DNA of 7,664 nt. Source: Gammaproteobacteria bacterium. GTDB lineage: Bacteria; Pseudomonadota; Gammaproteobacteria; Pseudomonadales; UBA7434. Below the pieces are notes generated by a model. That model was given only the letters and a program-made list of their open reading frames with translations, did no database searches and was not told the origin of the DNA. The position numbers and the translations under genes were made by a program. Shown piece after piece: positions 1 through 6,117 of the stretch. Where the stretch lies: positions 1 to 7,664 of the forward strand of contig JAJRPK010000024.1 in NCBI GenBank assembly GCA_024280785.1. The letters are read 5' to 3'. Position 1 is the first letter of the stretch; the number at the start of each line of letters is the position of its first letter.

Positions 1-316
1 AAAAATCATACCAACTATCGACATCACCCCTTTCGTCAATAATAAAACCAATATGATCCAAGCGCTGAGCACTGGAGTTCAATTCCTGATGAGAACCAGA
101 GTGGGAGCTAAGATGAGAACTACGATGCAAAGCGACGTTATCGTTTCCTGAGGTTAAATAAACATTGTCAGCATCGGGCTGCCACTCGAGCACCATACCC
201 AGTAAATCAATATAGAAATGCTGAGCTTGCTCAAGGTCGGCAACAAACAAAGCAACATGCCGCATACCGGCGGTTGAATTAGGGCGTTGGCCAACGATTT
301 TTTTTATATCGTTCAA
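1..316 (-). CDS. VOC-family (glyoxalase/dioxygenase fold) protein, C-terminus cut by window edge
   Basis: About 105 codons are present and the 3' end lies outside the window. The translation reads GMRHVALFVADLEQAQHFY near residues 17-35, then LLGM, YLTSGNDNVALH and RLDHIGF (85-91). This is the beta-alpha-beta module pattern of vicinal-oxygen-chelate proteins, with H20 and H88 at positions that usually supply metal ligands. Substrate cannot be told; the family includes glyoxalases, ring-cleaving dioxygenases and resistance proteins. The start is inferred as TTG at 316-314. It overlaps the stop of the upstream OsmC-like gene (TTGA) and has AAGGAAG a few bases upstream, whereas the in-frame ATG at 265-263 has no clear ribosome site. 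The overlap implies co-translation with the OsmC gene. An oddity is a Ser/His-rich insertion around residues 64-76 in which His recurs every fourth residue. VOC membership is firm; function is unknown. Confidence 0.85.
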   Translation of the reverse strand, partial: MNDIKKIVGQRPNSTAGMRHVALFVADLEQAQHFYIDLLGMVLEWQPDADNVYLTSGNDNVALHRSSHLSSHSGSHQELNSSAQRLDHIGFIIDERGDVDSWYDF

Positions 317-738
317 CTGACTTCCTTGAGCTCATAGCTGTGCGTGACTTCGACACCCGCTTTACTCATCATAATCGACGCCGAACAATATTTTTCGGCC
401 GATAAGCTAACCGCCCGTTTAACGTGTGACTCTTTCAGCTTTCGGCCAGAAACGATAAATTTAAGATGAATTTTGGTAAAAACAGCGGGTATTGCATCGG
501 CCCTCTCGGCCTCCAGTTCAGCGCAACAGTCCAGTACGTCCTGTCGGCTTTTCTTTAACATAGAGATGACGTCAAACGAGGCACAGCCACCCATTCCCAT
601 CAGTAAAAGCTCCATTGGTCTGGGACCAAGGTTTTCGCCCCCTAAATCGGCGGGGCCATCCATTTGCACGGAATGACCCGTCTCCTCGGACTCCGCTTTA
701 AAGCTTACATTACCAGTCCAATGGACGGCTATTTTCAT
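313..738 (-). CDS. OsmC/YhfA-like family protein (thiol peroxidase fold)
   Basis: This 141-residue protein has the length and pattern of the OsmC/Ohr superfamily, closest in look to the YhfA branch. LGPRPMELLLMGMGGCASFDV (37-57) carries Cys52, and EKYCSAS (115-121) carries Cys118. These are the two cysteines expected to act as peroxidatic and resolving thiols in reduction of organic hydroperoxides; whether YhfA-type members do this in vivo is less certain. Two further cysteines sit at 71-72. The protein should be cytoplasmic and dimeric, since no signal or membrane segment is seen. The ATG at 738 follows AAGAGGT with good spacing. The gene is divergent from crp, as the corresponding OsmC-like gene is beside vfr in Pseudomonas. 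Its stop overlaps the start of the downstream VOC gene. The shared control region holds CRP-like half-sites, so cAMP-CRP could influence it; that is inference. Confidence 0.9.
   Translation of the reverse strand: MKIAVHWTGNVSFKAESEETGHSVQMDGPADLGGENLGPRPMELLLMGMGGCASFDVISMLKKSRQDVLDCCAELEAERADAIPAVFTKIHLKFIVSGRKLKESHVKRAVSLSAEKYCSASIMMSKAGVEVTHSYELKEVS
321..327 (-). promoter_or_regulatory. Ribosome binding site deciding a TTG start for the VOC gene
   Basis: The minus strand reads AAGGAAG here, inside the end of the OsmC-like coding region. The AAGGA core ends six bases before the TTG at 316. No comparable purine-rich stretch precedes the in-frame ATG at 265, so this site favours the TTG start and translational coupling. 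Confidence 0.6.
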
Positions 739-833
739 AAAATACCTCTTAATAAAATTAACAAAATCTAAACTGCTACCTCGCTAAACATTGACCCATC
801 ATAGTAGGACAAATAGTCGAAATGGGCGCCGGT

Positions 834-854
834 TCACATTTTAATCAAATGTGA
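834..854. repeat. Inverted repeat sharing half of the CRP box
   Basis: TCACATTT (834-841) and AAATGTGA (847-854) are exact inverse complements separated by five bases. The right arm is the left half of the CRP box. The left arm forms a second TCACA half-site whose partner, TGGGC at 823-827, is degenerate. Together the region has three CRP half-sites in divergent arrangement. A weak second CRP site centred near 830.5 would sit about 40 bases from a possible osmC start driven by TATGAT (803-798, minus strand). That promoter assignment is speculative. Confidence 0.4.
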
Positions 855-868
855 CTGGCGTCACACTC
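847..868. promoter_or_regulatory. CRP (Vfr-type) binding site in the osmC-crp divergent region
   Basis: The core is TGTGA (850-854), six bases, TCACA (861-865), an exact match to the E. coli CRP core; the flanking AAA on the left also fits the consensus. Its centre is about 857.5. It lies roughly 140 bases upstream of the chosen crp start and about 37-41 bases upstream of the likely crp transcription start, which would be close to a class II activator position. It also overlaps the weak -35 region. It most likely mediates autoregulation of crp; the direction of control cannot be read from sequence alone. Confidence 0.85.
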
Positions 869-888
869 AAAATAGACAATACTATAAA
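860..888 (+). promoter_or_regulatory. Candidate crp promoter
   Basis: TATAAA at 883-888 is a reasonable -10 element. Seventeen bases upstream is GTCACA (860-865), a poor -35 that overlaps the right half of the CRP box. A weak -35 under a CRP site is typical of CRP-dependent or CRP-repressed promoters. Transcription would start near 895, giving an untranslated leader of about 105 bases before the GTG at 1000. Confidence 0.45.
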
Positions 889-985
889 TTGATGAAAAGC
901 CGTTAAATTCATTTCCCACAACTTATAGGTTGTTGATGTATCATGCTTGCTCCTAAATTCAATACTGACGCGCAATTTACTTCGA

Positions 986-992
986 AAGGAAG
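986..992 (+). promoter_or_regulatory. Ribosome binding site deciding the GTG start of crp
   Basis: AAGGAAG precedes GTG at 1000, with nine bases between the AAGGA core and the start codon. The upstream in-frame ATG at 943 has only a weak, distant AGG. Starting at 1000 gives 211 residues, in line with 210 for E. coli CRP and 214 for Vfr, and removes a non-homologous 19-residue extension. Confidence 0.7.
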
Positions 993-999
993 CTCAATT

Positions 1000-1635
1000 G
1001 TGACCCCAGCCCCACTGACACCACACATTAAAAACGCCGAAGTGCTGATTGCCAACGGTCACCGACGACGTTATCCCAACAAAAGCACTATCATTTACGC
1101 CGGCGACTCATCCGAAAGCCTGTATTACATTATCTCGGGATCCGTGACTGTTGCTATCGAAGATGACAACGGCAAAGAGATGATTGTCGCTTATCTAAAC
1201 GATGGCGACTTTTTCGGCGAAATGGGCCTGTTCGGCCAAGAAGACACTCGCAGTGCCTGGGTCCGGGTTAAATCTGAGTGCGAAGTGGTCGAAATCAGTT
1301 TTTCTCGTTTTCACGAGCTGTCACAGCAATATCCCGATTTACTCTATTCGGTCGGCCGACAAATGGCTAGCCGCTTGCGCAAAACTACTCGTAAAGTCGG
1401 TGACCTGGCCTTCCTTGATGTCACGGGTCGCGTTGCAGGCACACTGCTAGACTTGTGCAAAGAACCCGATGCGATGACTCATCCCGATGGCATGCAAATC
1501 AAAATCACCCGCCAAGAAATCGGTCGGATTGTTGGTTGCTCCCGAGAAATGGTCGGCCGGGTGCTCAAAGATCTGGAAGAGCAAGGTCTGGTCAACGTTA
1601 AAGGCAAGACCATGGTGGTTTACGGCACGCGATAA
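1000..1635 (+). CDS. crp: cAMP receptor protein (CRP/Vfr) global transcription regulator
   Basis: This cAMP-activated dimeric DNA-binding regulator has 211 residues from the GTG at 1000. The N-terminal cyclic-nucleotide domain holds the phosphate-binding cassette with G73-E74 and R84-S85, and T129-T130 at the head of the long helix, matching the cAMP contacts of E. coli CRP. The C-terminal winged helix shows RQEIGRIVGCSREMVGRVLK (171-190), with recognition residues R182, E183 and R187, so it should read TGTGA-type sites. The activating-region-1 loop PDAMTHPDG (156-164) is intact, so RNA polymerase contact through alpha-CTD is expected. Overall it resembles Pseudomonas Vfr more than enterobacterial CRP, for example HRRRYPNKSTIIYAGD near the start. 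It is convergent with trpC, leaving only 28 bases between stops. The perfect CRP box upstream suggests autoregulation. A longer form from ATG 943 is possible but less likely. Confidence 0.96.
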   Translation: MTPAPLTPHIKNAEVLIANGHRRRYPNKSTIIYAGDSSESLYYIISGSVTVAIEDDNGKEMIVAYLNDGDFFGEMGLFGQEDTRSAWVRVKSECEVVEISFSRFHELSQQYPDLLYSVGRQMASRLRKTTRKVGDLAFLDVTGRVAGTLLDLCKEPDAMTHPDGMQIKITRQEIGRIVGCSREMVGRVLKDLEEQGLVNVKGKTMVVYGTR

Positions 1636-1663
1636 TCGAGCCTATCCCTATCGAGATATTTCT

Positions 1664-2458
1664 TTAATAAAACATTGTCCGTAATTGAGCGCCGGGGTCC
1701 TCGGCGCGCATAAATGCCTCCCCCACTAAAAACGTGTTCACATTACGAGCTCGCATTGCTTCTACATCTTCAGCTGAGTGAATGCCACTTTCTGTCACCA
1801 CTATTCGACCGTCTGGAATATCCGTCAACAATTGATAGGTACTATTTAAATCCGTTTCAAAGCGATGTAAATCACGATTATTAATACCTACCAAGGTATT
1901 CCCTAACGGTAACGAACGCTGCAATTCGTCACGATCGTGGGCTTCAATTAAAACATCCAAGCCTAAGCCCAGCGCGCAATCATTGAGACTCTTTAAACGA
2001 TCGTCGTCCAACGCAGCAACGATAAGTAAAATACAATCAGCACCCATCGCCCGCGCTTCGTATAGTTGATATTCATCGATAATAAAATCTTTGCGAATCA
2101 CCGGTAATTGGCAGGCTGCTCGTGCCTCCACCAAATATTCGTCGGAGCCTTGAAAAAAATCTACATCTGTCAACACCGATAAACAAGCGGCGCCCCCGGC
2201 AGTGTAACTCTTGGCTATCTCGGCGGGATCAAAATGTTCACGAATAACGCCTTTGCTGGGCGAAGCTTTTTTAATTTCGGCAATTACCGCCGGCTCACCC
2301 ACCGCAAGTTTGGCCGCTATAGCGTCTACAAATCCACGGCAGGGCTCTACCGAATCAATTACCGCTCGCATCTGCTCAATGGAGCGAGCCGCACGGCGAT
2401 CGGCAATCTCTTCAACTTTGCGCTGAAGTATTTTTTTTAAAATAGTGGGCGTCGCCAT
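1664..2458 (-). CDS. trpC: Indole-3-glycerol-phosphate synthase
   Basis: This enzyme cyclises 1-(o-carboxyphenylamino)-1-deoxyribulose 5-phosphate to indole-3-glycerol phosphate in tryptophan synthesis. It is a 264-residue single-domain (beta/alpha)8 enzyme with no fused TrpF, as in Pseudomonas. Active-site residues are visible: E61 and K63 in IAEIKKASPSKG (59-70), K123 in RKDF, E172 in LIEAHD, the INNRDL loop (192-197), and E223-S224 in VTESGI. The ATG at 2458 follows AAGAGA at suitable spacing. It is the last gene of the trpEGDC run, separated from trpD by 102 bases that hold an 11-bp tandem repeat. It ends 28 bases from the convergent crp stop, and I see no strong intrinsic terminator between them. 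Confidence 0.97.
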   Translation of the reverse strand: MATPTILKKILQRKVEEIADRRAARSIEQMRAVIDSVEPCRGFVDAIAAKLAVGEPAVIAEIKKASPSKGVIREHFDPAEIAKSYTAGGAACLSVLTDVDFFQGSDEYLVEARAACQLPVIRKDFIIDEYQLYEARAMGADCILLIVAALDDDRLKSLNDCALGLGLDVLIEAHDRDELQRSLPLGNTLVGINNRDLHRFETDLNSTYQLLTDIPDGRIVVTESGIHSAEDVEAMRARNVNTFLVGEAFMRAEDPGAQLRTMFY

Positions 2459-2524
2459 GAATATCTCTTTTAACGTTTGACTCTCGAACCGTAGCTTTTA
2501 ACTCTTGTCCAGCAGCTTACCCGC

Positions 2525-2568
2525 TAACTACGCAACAACTACACAGCAGCTACACAACAACTACACAA
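2525..2568. repeat. Four tandem 11-bp repeats starting at the trpD stop codon
   Basis: Plus-strand copies are TAACTACGCAA (2525-2535), CAACTACACAG (2536-2546), CAGCTACACAA (2547-2557) and CAACTACACAA (2558-2568). A decayed fifth copy may precede them near 2513-2524. The trpD stop (minus-strand TAG, 2563-2561) lies in the last copy, and every copy supplies a TAG in the direction of trp transcription. Because 11 is not a multiple of three, these stops fall in all three frames. The array fills nearly half of the trpD-trpC gap. Confidence 0.9.
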
Positions 2569-3607
2569 TTTTTAATGCCTGAGAAAAATCAGCCAATTCT
2601 TTCATTTTTTCCGCGGCCAAGCCCGAGGCAATCATATCCTGCGCCATATCGACACCTTGTTGCCAATCAGTAGCCAAACCTGAAACATAAATCGCCGCGC
2701 CCGCATTCAATGCAATTAAATCGCCCGCTGCTATTTCTCTGTCGCTGCGCTCACCTCCGGCCTTACGTAAAGCCGCCTTTATTAACGCTAAACTTTCTGC
2801 CGGGTTTTCTACCGACAGCTGATCGATAGCAGCCGTACTAACACCTACCTGCTGCGGTGAAATGCTGTATTCGCGGATTTCTCCGTCTTTAAGTTCTGCC
2901 ACATAGGTCTCACCGCCAACACTGATTTCGTCCAAACCTTCGGCGGAATGCACCACCATCACGTGATCGCTGCCGAGGACTTTTAATACCTCTGCCACCG
3001 GGCGAAGTAATTCTTTAGCGTACACTCCCAGCAGCTGATTTTTTACCCCTGCAGGATTAGTCAACGGCCCCAACATATTGAACAATGTCCGCGTTGCCAA
3101 TTCTTGGCGCGGACCCATTGCGTGTTTCATCGCACTGTGATGATTTTGTGCAAACATAAAGCCCACACCAACCTGTTCGATGCAACGCGCCACTTCTTCG
3201 GGGTTCAAATCTAAACGAACACCCGCCGCTTCAAGTAAATCGGCCGCACCGCTGGAACTACTGACCGATCGGTTACCGTGCTTAGCTACGTGGCAACCCG
3301 CTGCAGCTGCCACCATAGTACTTGCGGTAGAGACATTAAAAAGTTTAGCTCCATCACCACCTGTACCAACAATATCGACCAAATGCTCAGCCGAAACCGT
3401 TACCGGTAACGCTAATTCACGCATCACACTAGCCGCTGCGGCGATCTCCGTAACGGTTTCTCCTTTCATTCTCAACGCTACTAAAAACCCGGCGATTTGA
3501 GCCGGCGTTGCTTCTCCCGTCATTATCGCTCGCATAACGGTGACCATATCGGCTTCGAGCAAATCCTGTTTTTCTATTACGACACTAATCGCCGTTTGAA
3601 TATTCAT
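2561..3607 (-). CDS. trpD: Anthranilate phosphoribosyltransferase
   Basis: This enzyme transfers phosphoribosyl from PRPP to anthranilate, the second committed step of tryptophan synthesis; it acts as a cytoplasmic dimer. It is 348 residues, normal for a TrpD not fused to TrpG. Family motifs in order are GTGGDG (81-86), NVSTAS (91-96) and KHGNR (109-113) with the following SSSSGAAD, then DE (226-227), which binds Mg2+. The ATG at 3607 follows AGGAAAG in the preceding 15 bases. It sits 84 bases after trpG and 102 before trpC, all in the same direction, so one transcript is likely. Its stop codon is the first unit of an 11-bp tandem repeat, so the last residues (ALKIV) abut repeated DNA. No missing residue or frameshift was seen. 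Confidence 0.97.
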   Translation of the reverse strand: MNIQTAISVVIEKQDLLEADMVTVMRAIMTGEATPAQIAGFLVALRMKGETVTEIAAAASVMRELALPVTVSAEHLVDIVGTGGDGAKLFNVSTASTMVAAAAGCHVAKHGNRSVSSSSGAADLLEAAGVRLDLNPEEVARCIEQVGVGFMFAQNHHSAMKHAMGPRQELATRTLFNMLGPLTNPAGVKNQLLGVYAKELLRPVAEVLKVLGSDHVMVVHSAEGLDEISVGGETYVAELKDGEIREYSISPQQVGVSTAAIDQLSVENPAESLALIKAALRKAGGERSDREIAAGDLIALNAGAAIYVSGLATDWQQGVDMAQDMIASGLAAEKMKELADFSQALKIV

Positions 3608-3691
3608 ATCACGCTTTCCTACCCACCAAAGTTTTATCGTTCTACCTCATTCCTCGTCGAGCGGAAGTTGAACCCCAGCTCGATATCAGAA

Positions 3692-4276
3692 CTAACAAGA
3701 ACTCTTCAAAAAGTTAGCCAGCAATTCATGGCCAAGTTCCGTCAAAATTGATTCGGGATGAAACTGAACGCCTTCTACCGCTAAGGTCTTATGGCGTATA
3801 CCCATAATTTCATCAACGGTACCATCTTCTAATTGGGTCCACGCCGTTATTTCAAAACAATCTGGCAAACTGCTTTTTTCGACCACCAATGAATGGTAAC
3901 GGGTCGCTTCGTAAGGACTCTTTAAGCCCGCAAACACACCCGCACCCTGGTGGTAGACCATCGAGGTTTTTCCGTGCATGACTTTGCGTGCACGGATAAC
4001 TTTGCCACCAAAAGCCTGACCAATACTTTGATGCCCCAAACATATTCCAAGCAAAGGAATTTTACCGGCAAAAGTTTCAACGAGTTCTAGCGAGATCCCC
4101 GCTTCGTTAGGCGTACACGGCCCCGGTGATATTACTATGCGCTCGGGCGCCAGTTCCGCTATTTCAGCACAACTGATTTCGTCGTTGCGAACGACCTTAA
4201 CGTCGCTGCCCAATTCACCGAGATATTGAACAACGTTATAAGTAAATGAATCGTAGTTATCGATCATTAATAGCAT
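3692..4276 (-). CDS. trpG: Anthranilate synthase glutamine amidotransferase subunit
   Basis: This class I glutamine amidotransferase releases ammonia from glutamine and channels it to TrpE. It has 194 residues, the usual size of an unfused TrpG. It opens with MLLMIDNYDSFTYN, as in Pseudomonas, and has the oxyanion-side loop ISPGPCTPNEAG (49-60). The nucleophile is Cys79 in GICLGHQSIG, with H173 and E175 in VQFHPES completing the triad. Its ATG shares one base with the trpE stop (TAATG), and GGGAG lies upstream inside trpE. Translation should therefore be coupled, giving matched subunit amounts. Some bacteria share this subunit with folate synthesis as PabA; the position beside trpE argues for a main role in tryptophan synthesis but does not exclude both. 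Confidence 0.97.
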   Translation of the reverse strand: MLLMIDNYDSFTYNVVQYLGELGSDVKVVRNDEISCAEIAELAPERIVISPGPCTPNEAGISLELVETFAGKIPLLGICLGHQSIGQAFGGKVIRARKVMHGKTSMVYHQGAGVFAGLKSPYEATRYHSLVVEKSSLPDCFEITAWTQLEDGTVDEIMGIRHKTLAVEGVQFHPESILTELGHELLANFLKSSC

Positions 4277-5808
4277 TACGATTCTCCCTCCGGCTTAATC
4301 GCTTCATGGGTAGATTGACTGGCCAGCGCCGCCGCCCGAAACATCGCCCGTGCTTTGTCCATAGTTTCTTTCCACTCTGACTTTGGCACTGAATCGGCCA
4401 CCACGCCACCACCGGCTTGAACATTAAGTACGCCGTCTTTGATTACCGCGGTGCGAATCGCAATGGCAGTATCCATATTGCCCTTCCAGCTAATATACCC
4501 AACAGCACCACCATAAATACCCCGCTTTACCGGTTCGACTTCATCGATGATTTCCATAGCCCGAATTTTTGGCGCCCCGCTTAAAGTTCCCGCCGGTAAC
4601 GCTGCTTTTAATACATCTATCGCGCTTAAGCCTTCGCGAACTTTACCGGTGACGTTCGACACGATGTGCATCACGTGGGAATAACGCTCGACTTTCATTT
4701 TATCCGTTAGTACTACTGAACCCACTTCTGCAACTCGGCCCACGTCATTGCGGCCAAGATCAATCAACATTAAATGCTCAGCAATTTCTTTAGGATCGGC
4801 CAGTAATTCGCGCTCTAACGCTTGGTCTTCTTCTTCGGTTTCACCGCGATGACGCGTTCCCGCCAACGGTCGAATAGTCACCACACCGTCTTCGGCTCTG
4901 GCGAGAATCTCTGGCGAGGAACCGACAATATGAAAATCATCGAGGTCGAGAAAGTACATATACGGCGAAGGGTTTAAACTGCGCAAAGCTCGATAAAGAT
5001 TTAACGGTGCAGCCGTAAAAGGTGCACGCATTCGTTGCGACGGAACGACCTGCATTACGTCACCGGCCACCGTATAAGCTTTAATTTTTTCTACTATTGC
5101 CTCATATTCAGCTTGACTAAAACCCGATTTGAAATCGCTTTCTGCCAATCCCATTGGTGCAGAGGCCGCTGTCAAATCTACAGCAATCGGTGGCAGTACA
5201 GGTGTCGCAGTGGGCAGCTTTTCAGCCAGCACGTCAATGCGTGCTAACGCATTATCCAAGGCCGATTCTACACTTTTATTTTCAAGGTTAGCGTGAGTTA
5301 CAATATGAATTTTGCCGGCCAGGTTATCAAAGACCAACACGTCTTCTGAAACCATCAACAATATATCGGGTGTCCCCAGCTGATCCGGCGGCGTGGTATG
5401 TTTAAGTTTGGGTTCAACATAACGCACAGTGTCGTAGCCAAAGTACCCTACCAAACCACCAAAAAAAGCGGGCAGGCCCTCTAAGTCAGGAACTCGATAA
5501 CGCTGTTGAAACTCTTCCACGAAGACTAACGGGTCTGCCATTTGCATTTGTTCGATGATTTTCCCGTCACACTCAACGGTAATCTGTTCACCAAAAACTT
5601 TGAGAATCGTTTTGCAGGGCAAGCCAATAATCGAGTAACGGCCCCATTTTTCTCCGCCTTGAACGGATTCGAATAGATAAGAATAAGGGCCAGAAGCCAG
5701 CTTGAGATAGGCGCTAACAGGGGTGTCCATATCCGCTAGCACTTCGCGCGTAACAGGTATACGGTTATAACCGGCGTCAGCCAGATCGGAAAATTGTTGT
5801 AAGTTCAT
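4276..5808 (-). CDS. trpE: Anthranilate synthase aminase subunit
   Basis: TrpE converts chorismate and ammonia to anthranilate and pyruvate, with TrpG as partner. The chosen ATG gives 510 residues. The start MNLQQFSDLADAGYNRIP lines up with Pseudomonas TrpE; a longer form from GTG 5847 would add 13 non-conserved residues. The tryptophan-binding region carries YLFES (44-48), where many TrpE have LLES, so feedback inhibition is expected. Catalytic-domain motifs are GSSPEIL (296-302), RPLAGTRHRGETEEED (313-328), EHLMLIDLGRNDVGRV (344-359) with Mg2+-binding Glu, H381 in VMHIVS, PAGTLSGAPK (405-414), and the WKGNMDTAIAIRT segment (441-453). The ribosome site before the ATG is weak (TGGA, about ten bases away), consistent with regulated translation. 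The stop overlaps the trpG start by one base. Confidence 0.97.
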   Translation of the reverse strand: MNLQQFSDLADAGYNRIPVTREVLADMDTPVSAYLKLASGPYSYLFESVQGGEKWGRYSIIGLPCKTILKVFGEQITVECDGKIIEQMQMADPLVFVEEFQQRYRVPDLEGLPAFFGGLVGYFGYDTVRYVEPKLKHTTPPDQLGTPDILLMVSEDVLVFDNLAGKIHIVTHANLENKSVESALDNALARIDVLAEKLPTATPVLPPIAVDLTAASAPMGLAESDFKSGFSQAEYEAIVEKIKAYTVAGDVMQVVPSQRMRAPFTAAPLNLYRALRSLNPSPYMYFLDLDDFHIVGSSPEILARAEDGVVTIRPLAGTRHRGETEEEDQALERELLADPKEIAEHLMLIDLGRNDVGRVAEVGSVVLTDKMKVERYSHVMHIVSNVTGKVREGLSAIDVLKAALPAGTLSGAPKIRAMEIIDEVEPVKRGIYGGAVGYISWKGNMDTAIAIRTAVIKDGVLNVQAGGGVVADSVPKSEWKETMDKARAMFRAAALASQSTHEAIKPEGES

Positions 5809-5905
5809 TGTGGTGAATCCAGAATGTCGAGTAAGGTGAAAATACACAGTTTGAAGCTATCGAACAGTTATTTATGTATGGATACAGCCATTCGATGCGA
5901 ACAAA

Positions 5906-5950
5906 TTATTGCCGCCAACGCCATCGCAAAGTGCTGTTTTCTGAATTCAC
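5906..5950 (-). CDS. trpL: Candidate trp leader peptide (14 residues, two Trp codons)
   Basis: A short ORF reads MNSENSTLRWRWRQ from GTG (5950-5948) to TAA. GGTGA lies five bases upstream and matches the anti-Shine-Dalgarno tail. TTG and GTG codons slightly upstream in frame are alternative starts. Two UGG codons separated by one Arg codon, followed closely by a stop, are the hallmark of trp leader peptides such as E. coli TrpL. The ORF lies about 75 bases after the predicted trpE transcription start and about 100 bases before trpE. Attenuation of trpE and trpGDC has been reported in P. putida. I do not find a GC-rich hairpin with a U-run between this ORF and trpE, so a standard intrinsic attenuator is not evident. 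It is too short for homology to prove. Confidence 0.6.
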   Translation of the reverse strand: MNSENSTLRWRWRQ

Positions 5951-6030
5951 TGCTATCACCAATTTACTTTTCTGGACTTCCGTTTATTGAACGCTGATTG
6001 AAGTATTTAAACTTTGGGAGTCTTCTATTC

Positions 6031-6058
6031 ATTGTAACCCAGCCAACTAGTCTGGCAA
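6031..6058 (-). promoter_or_regulatory. Sigma70-type promoter of trpE
   Basis: On the minus strand TTGCCA (6058-6053) is followed after 16 bases by TACAAT (6036-6031). Each hexamer matches the consensus at five of six positions. Transcription should start near 6024, about 215 bases before the trpE ATG, giving a long leader that contains the Trp-codon ORF. It is the best promoter match I found on this strand between gph and trpE. Confidence 0.7.
6038..6051 (-). promoter_or_regulatory. Possible TrpR-like operator in the promoter spacer
   Basis: ACTAGTTGGCTGGG occupies the spacer of the predicted promoter. The TrpR consensus core is ACTAGTTAACTAGT: the left half is identical over seven bases and the right half matches three of seven. 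The position between -35 and -10 would suit repression. Only one half-site is good, and TrpR is absent from many gammaproteobacteria, including most Pseudomonas, so this is tentative. Confidence 0.3.
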
Positions 6059-6117
6059 GCCGTTATTTTGCCGTGTTTGATTCAAGACCAGGTCCCTAAA
6101 CTCAGCCAAGCTCTAAT

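Noticed and set aside
943..999. N-terminal extension of crp from ATG 943
   Set aside because: The extra 19 residues have no counterpart in CRP or Vfr, and the ATG lacks a good ribosome site, whereas GTG 1000 has AAGGAAG.
1636..1680. Bidirectional terminator between convergent crp and trpC
   Set aside because: Only a five-pair CGATA/TATCG match and a direct repeat of ATCGAG are visible, with AT-rich sequence after; no convincing GC stem plus T-run.
5809..5847. N-terminal extension of trpE from GTG 5847
   Set aside because: The added 13 residues do not match TrpE N-termini; the ATG at 5808 aligns with Pseudomonas TrpE. The choice stays slightly open because both starts have weak ribosome sites.
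5868..5924. Short ORF MALAAIICSHRMAVSIHK overlapping the leader ORF in another frame
   Set aside because: It has no Trp codons and no ribosome site before its ATG; the overlapping GTG ORF with WRW fits a trp leader far better.
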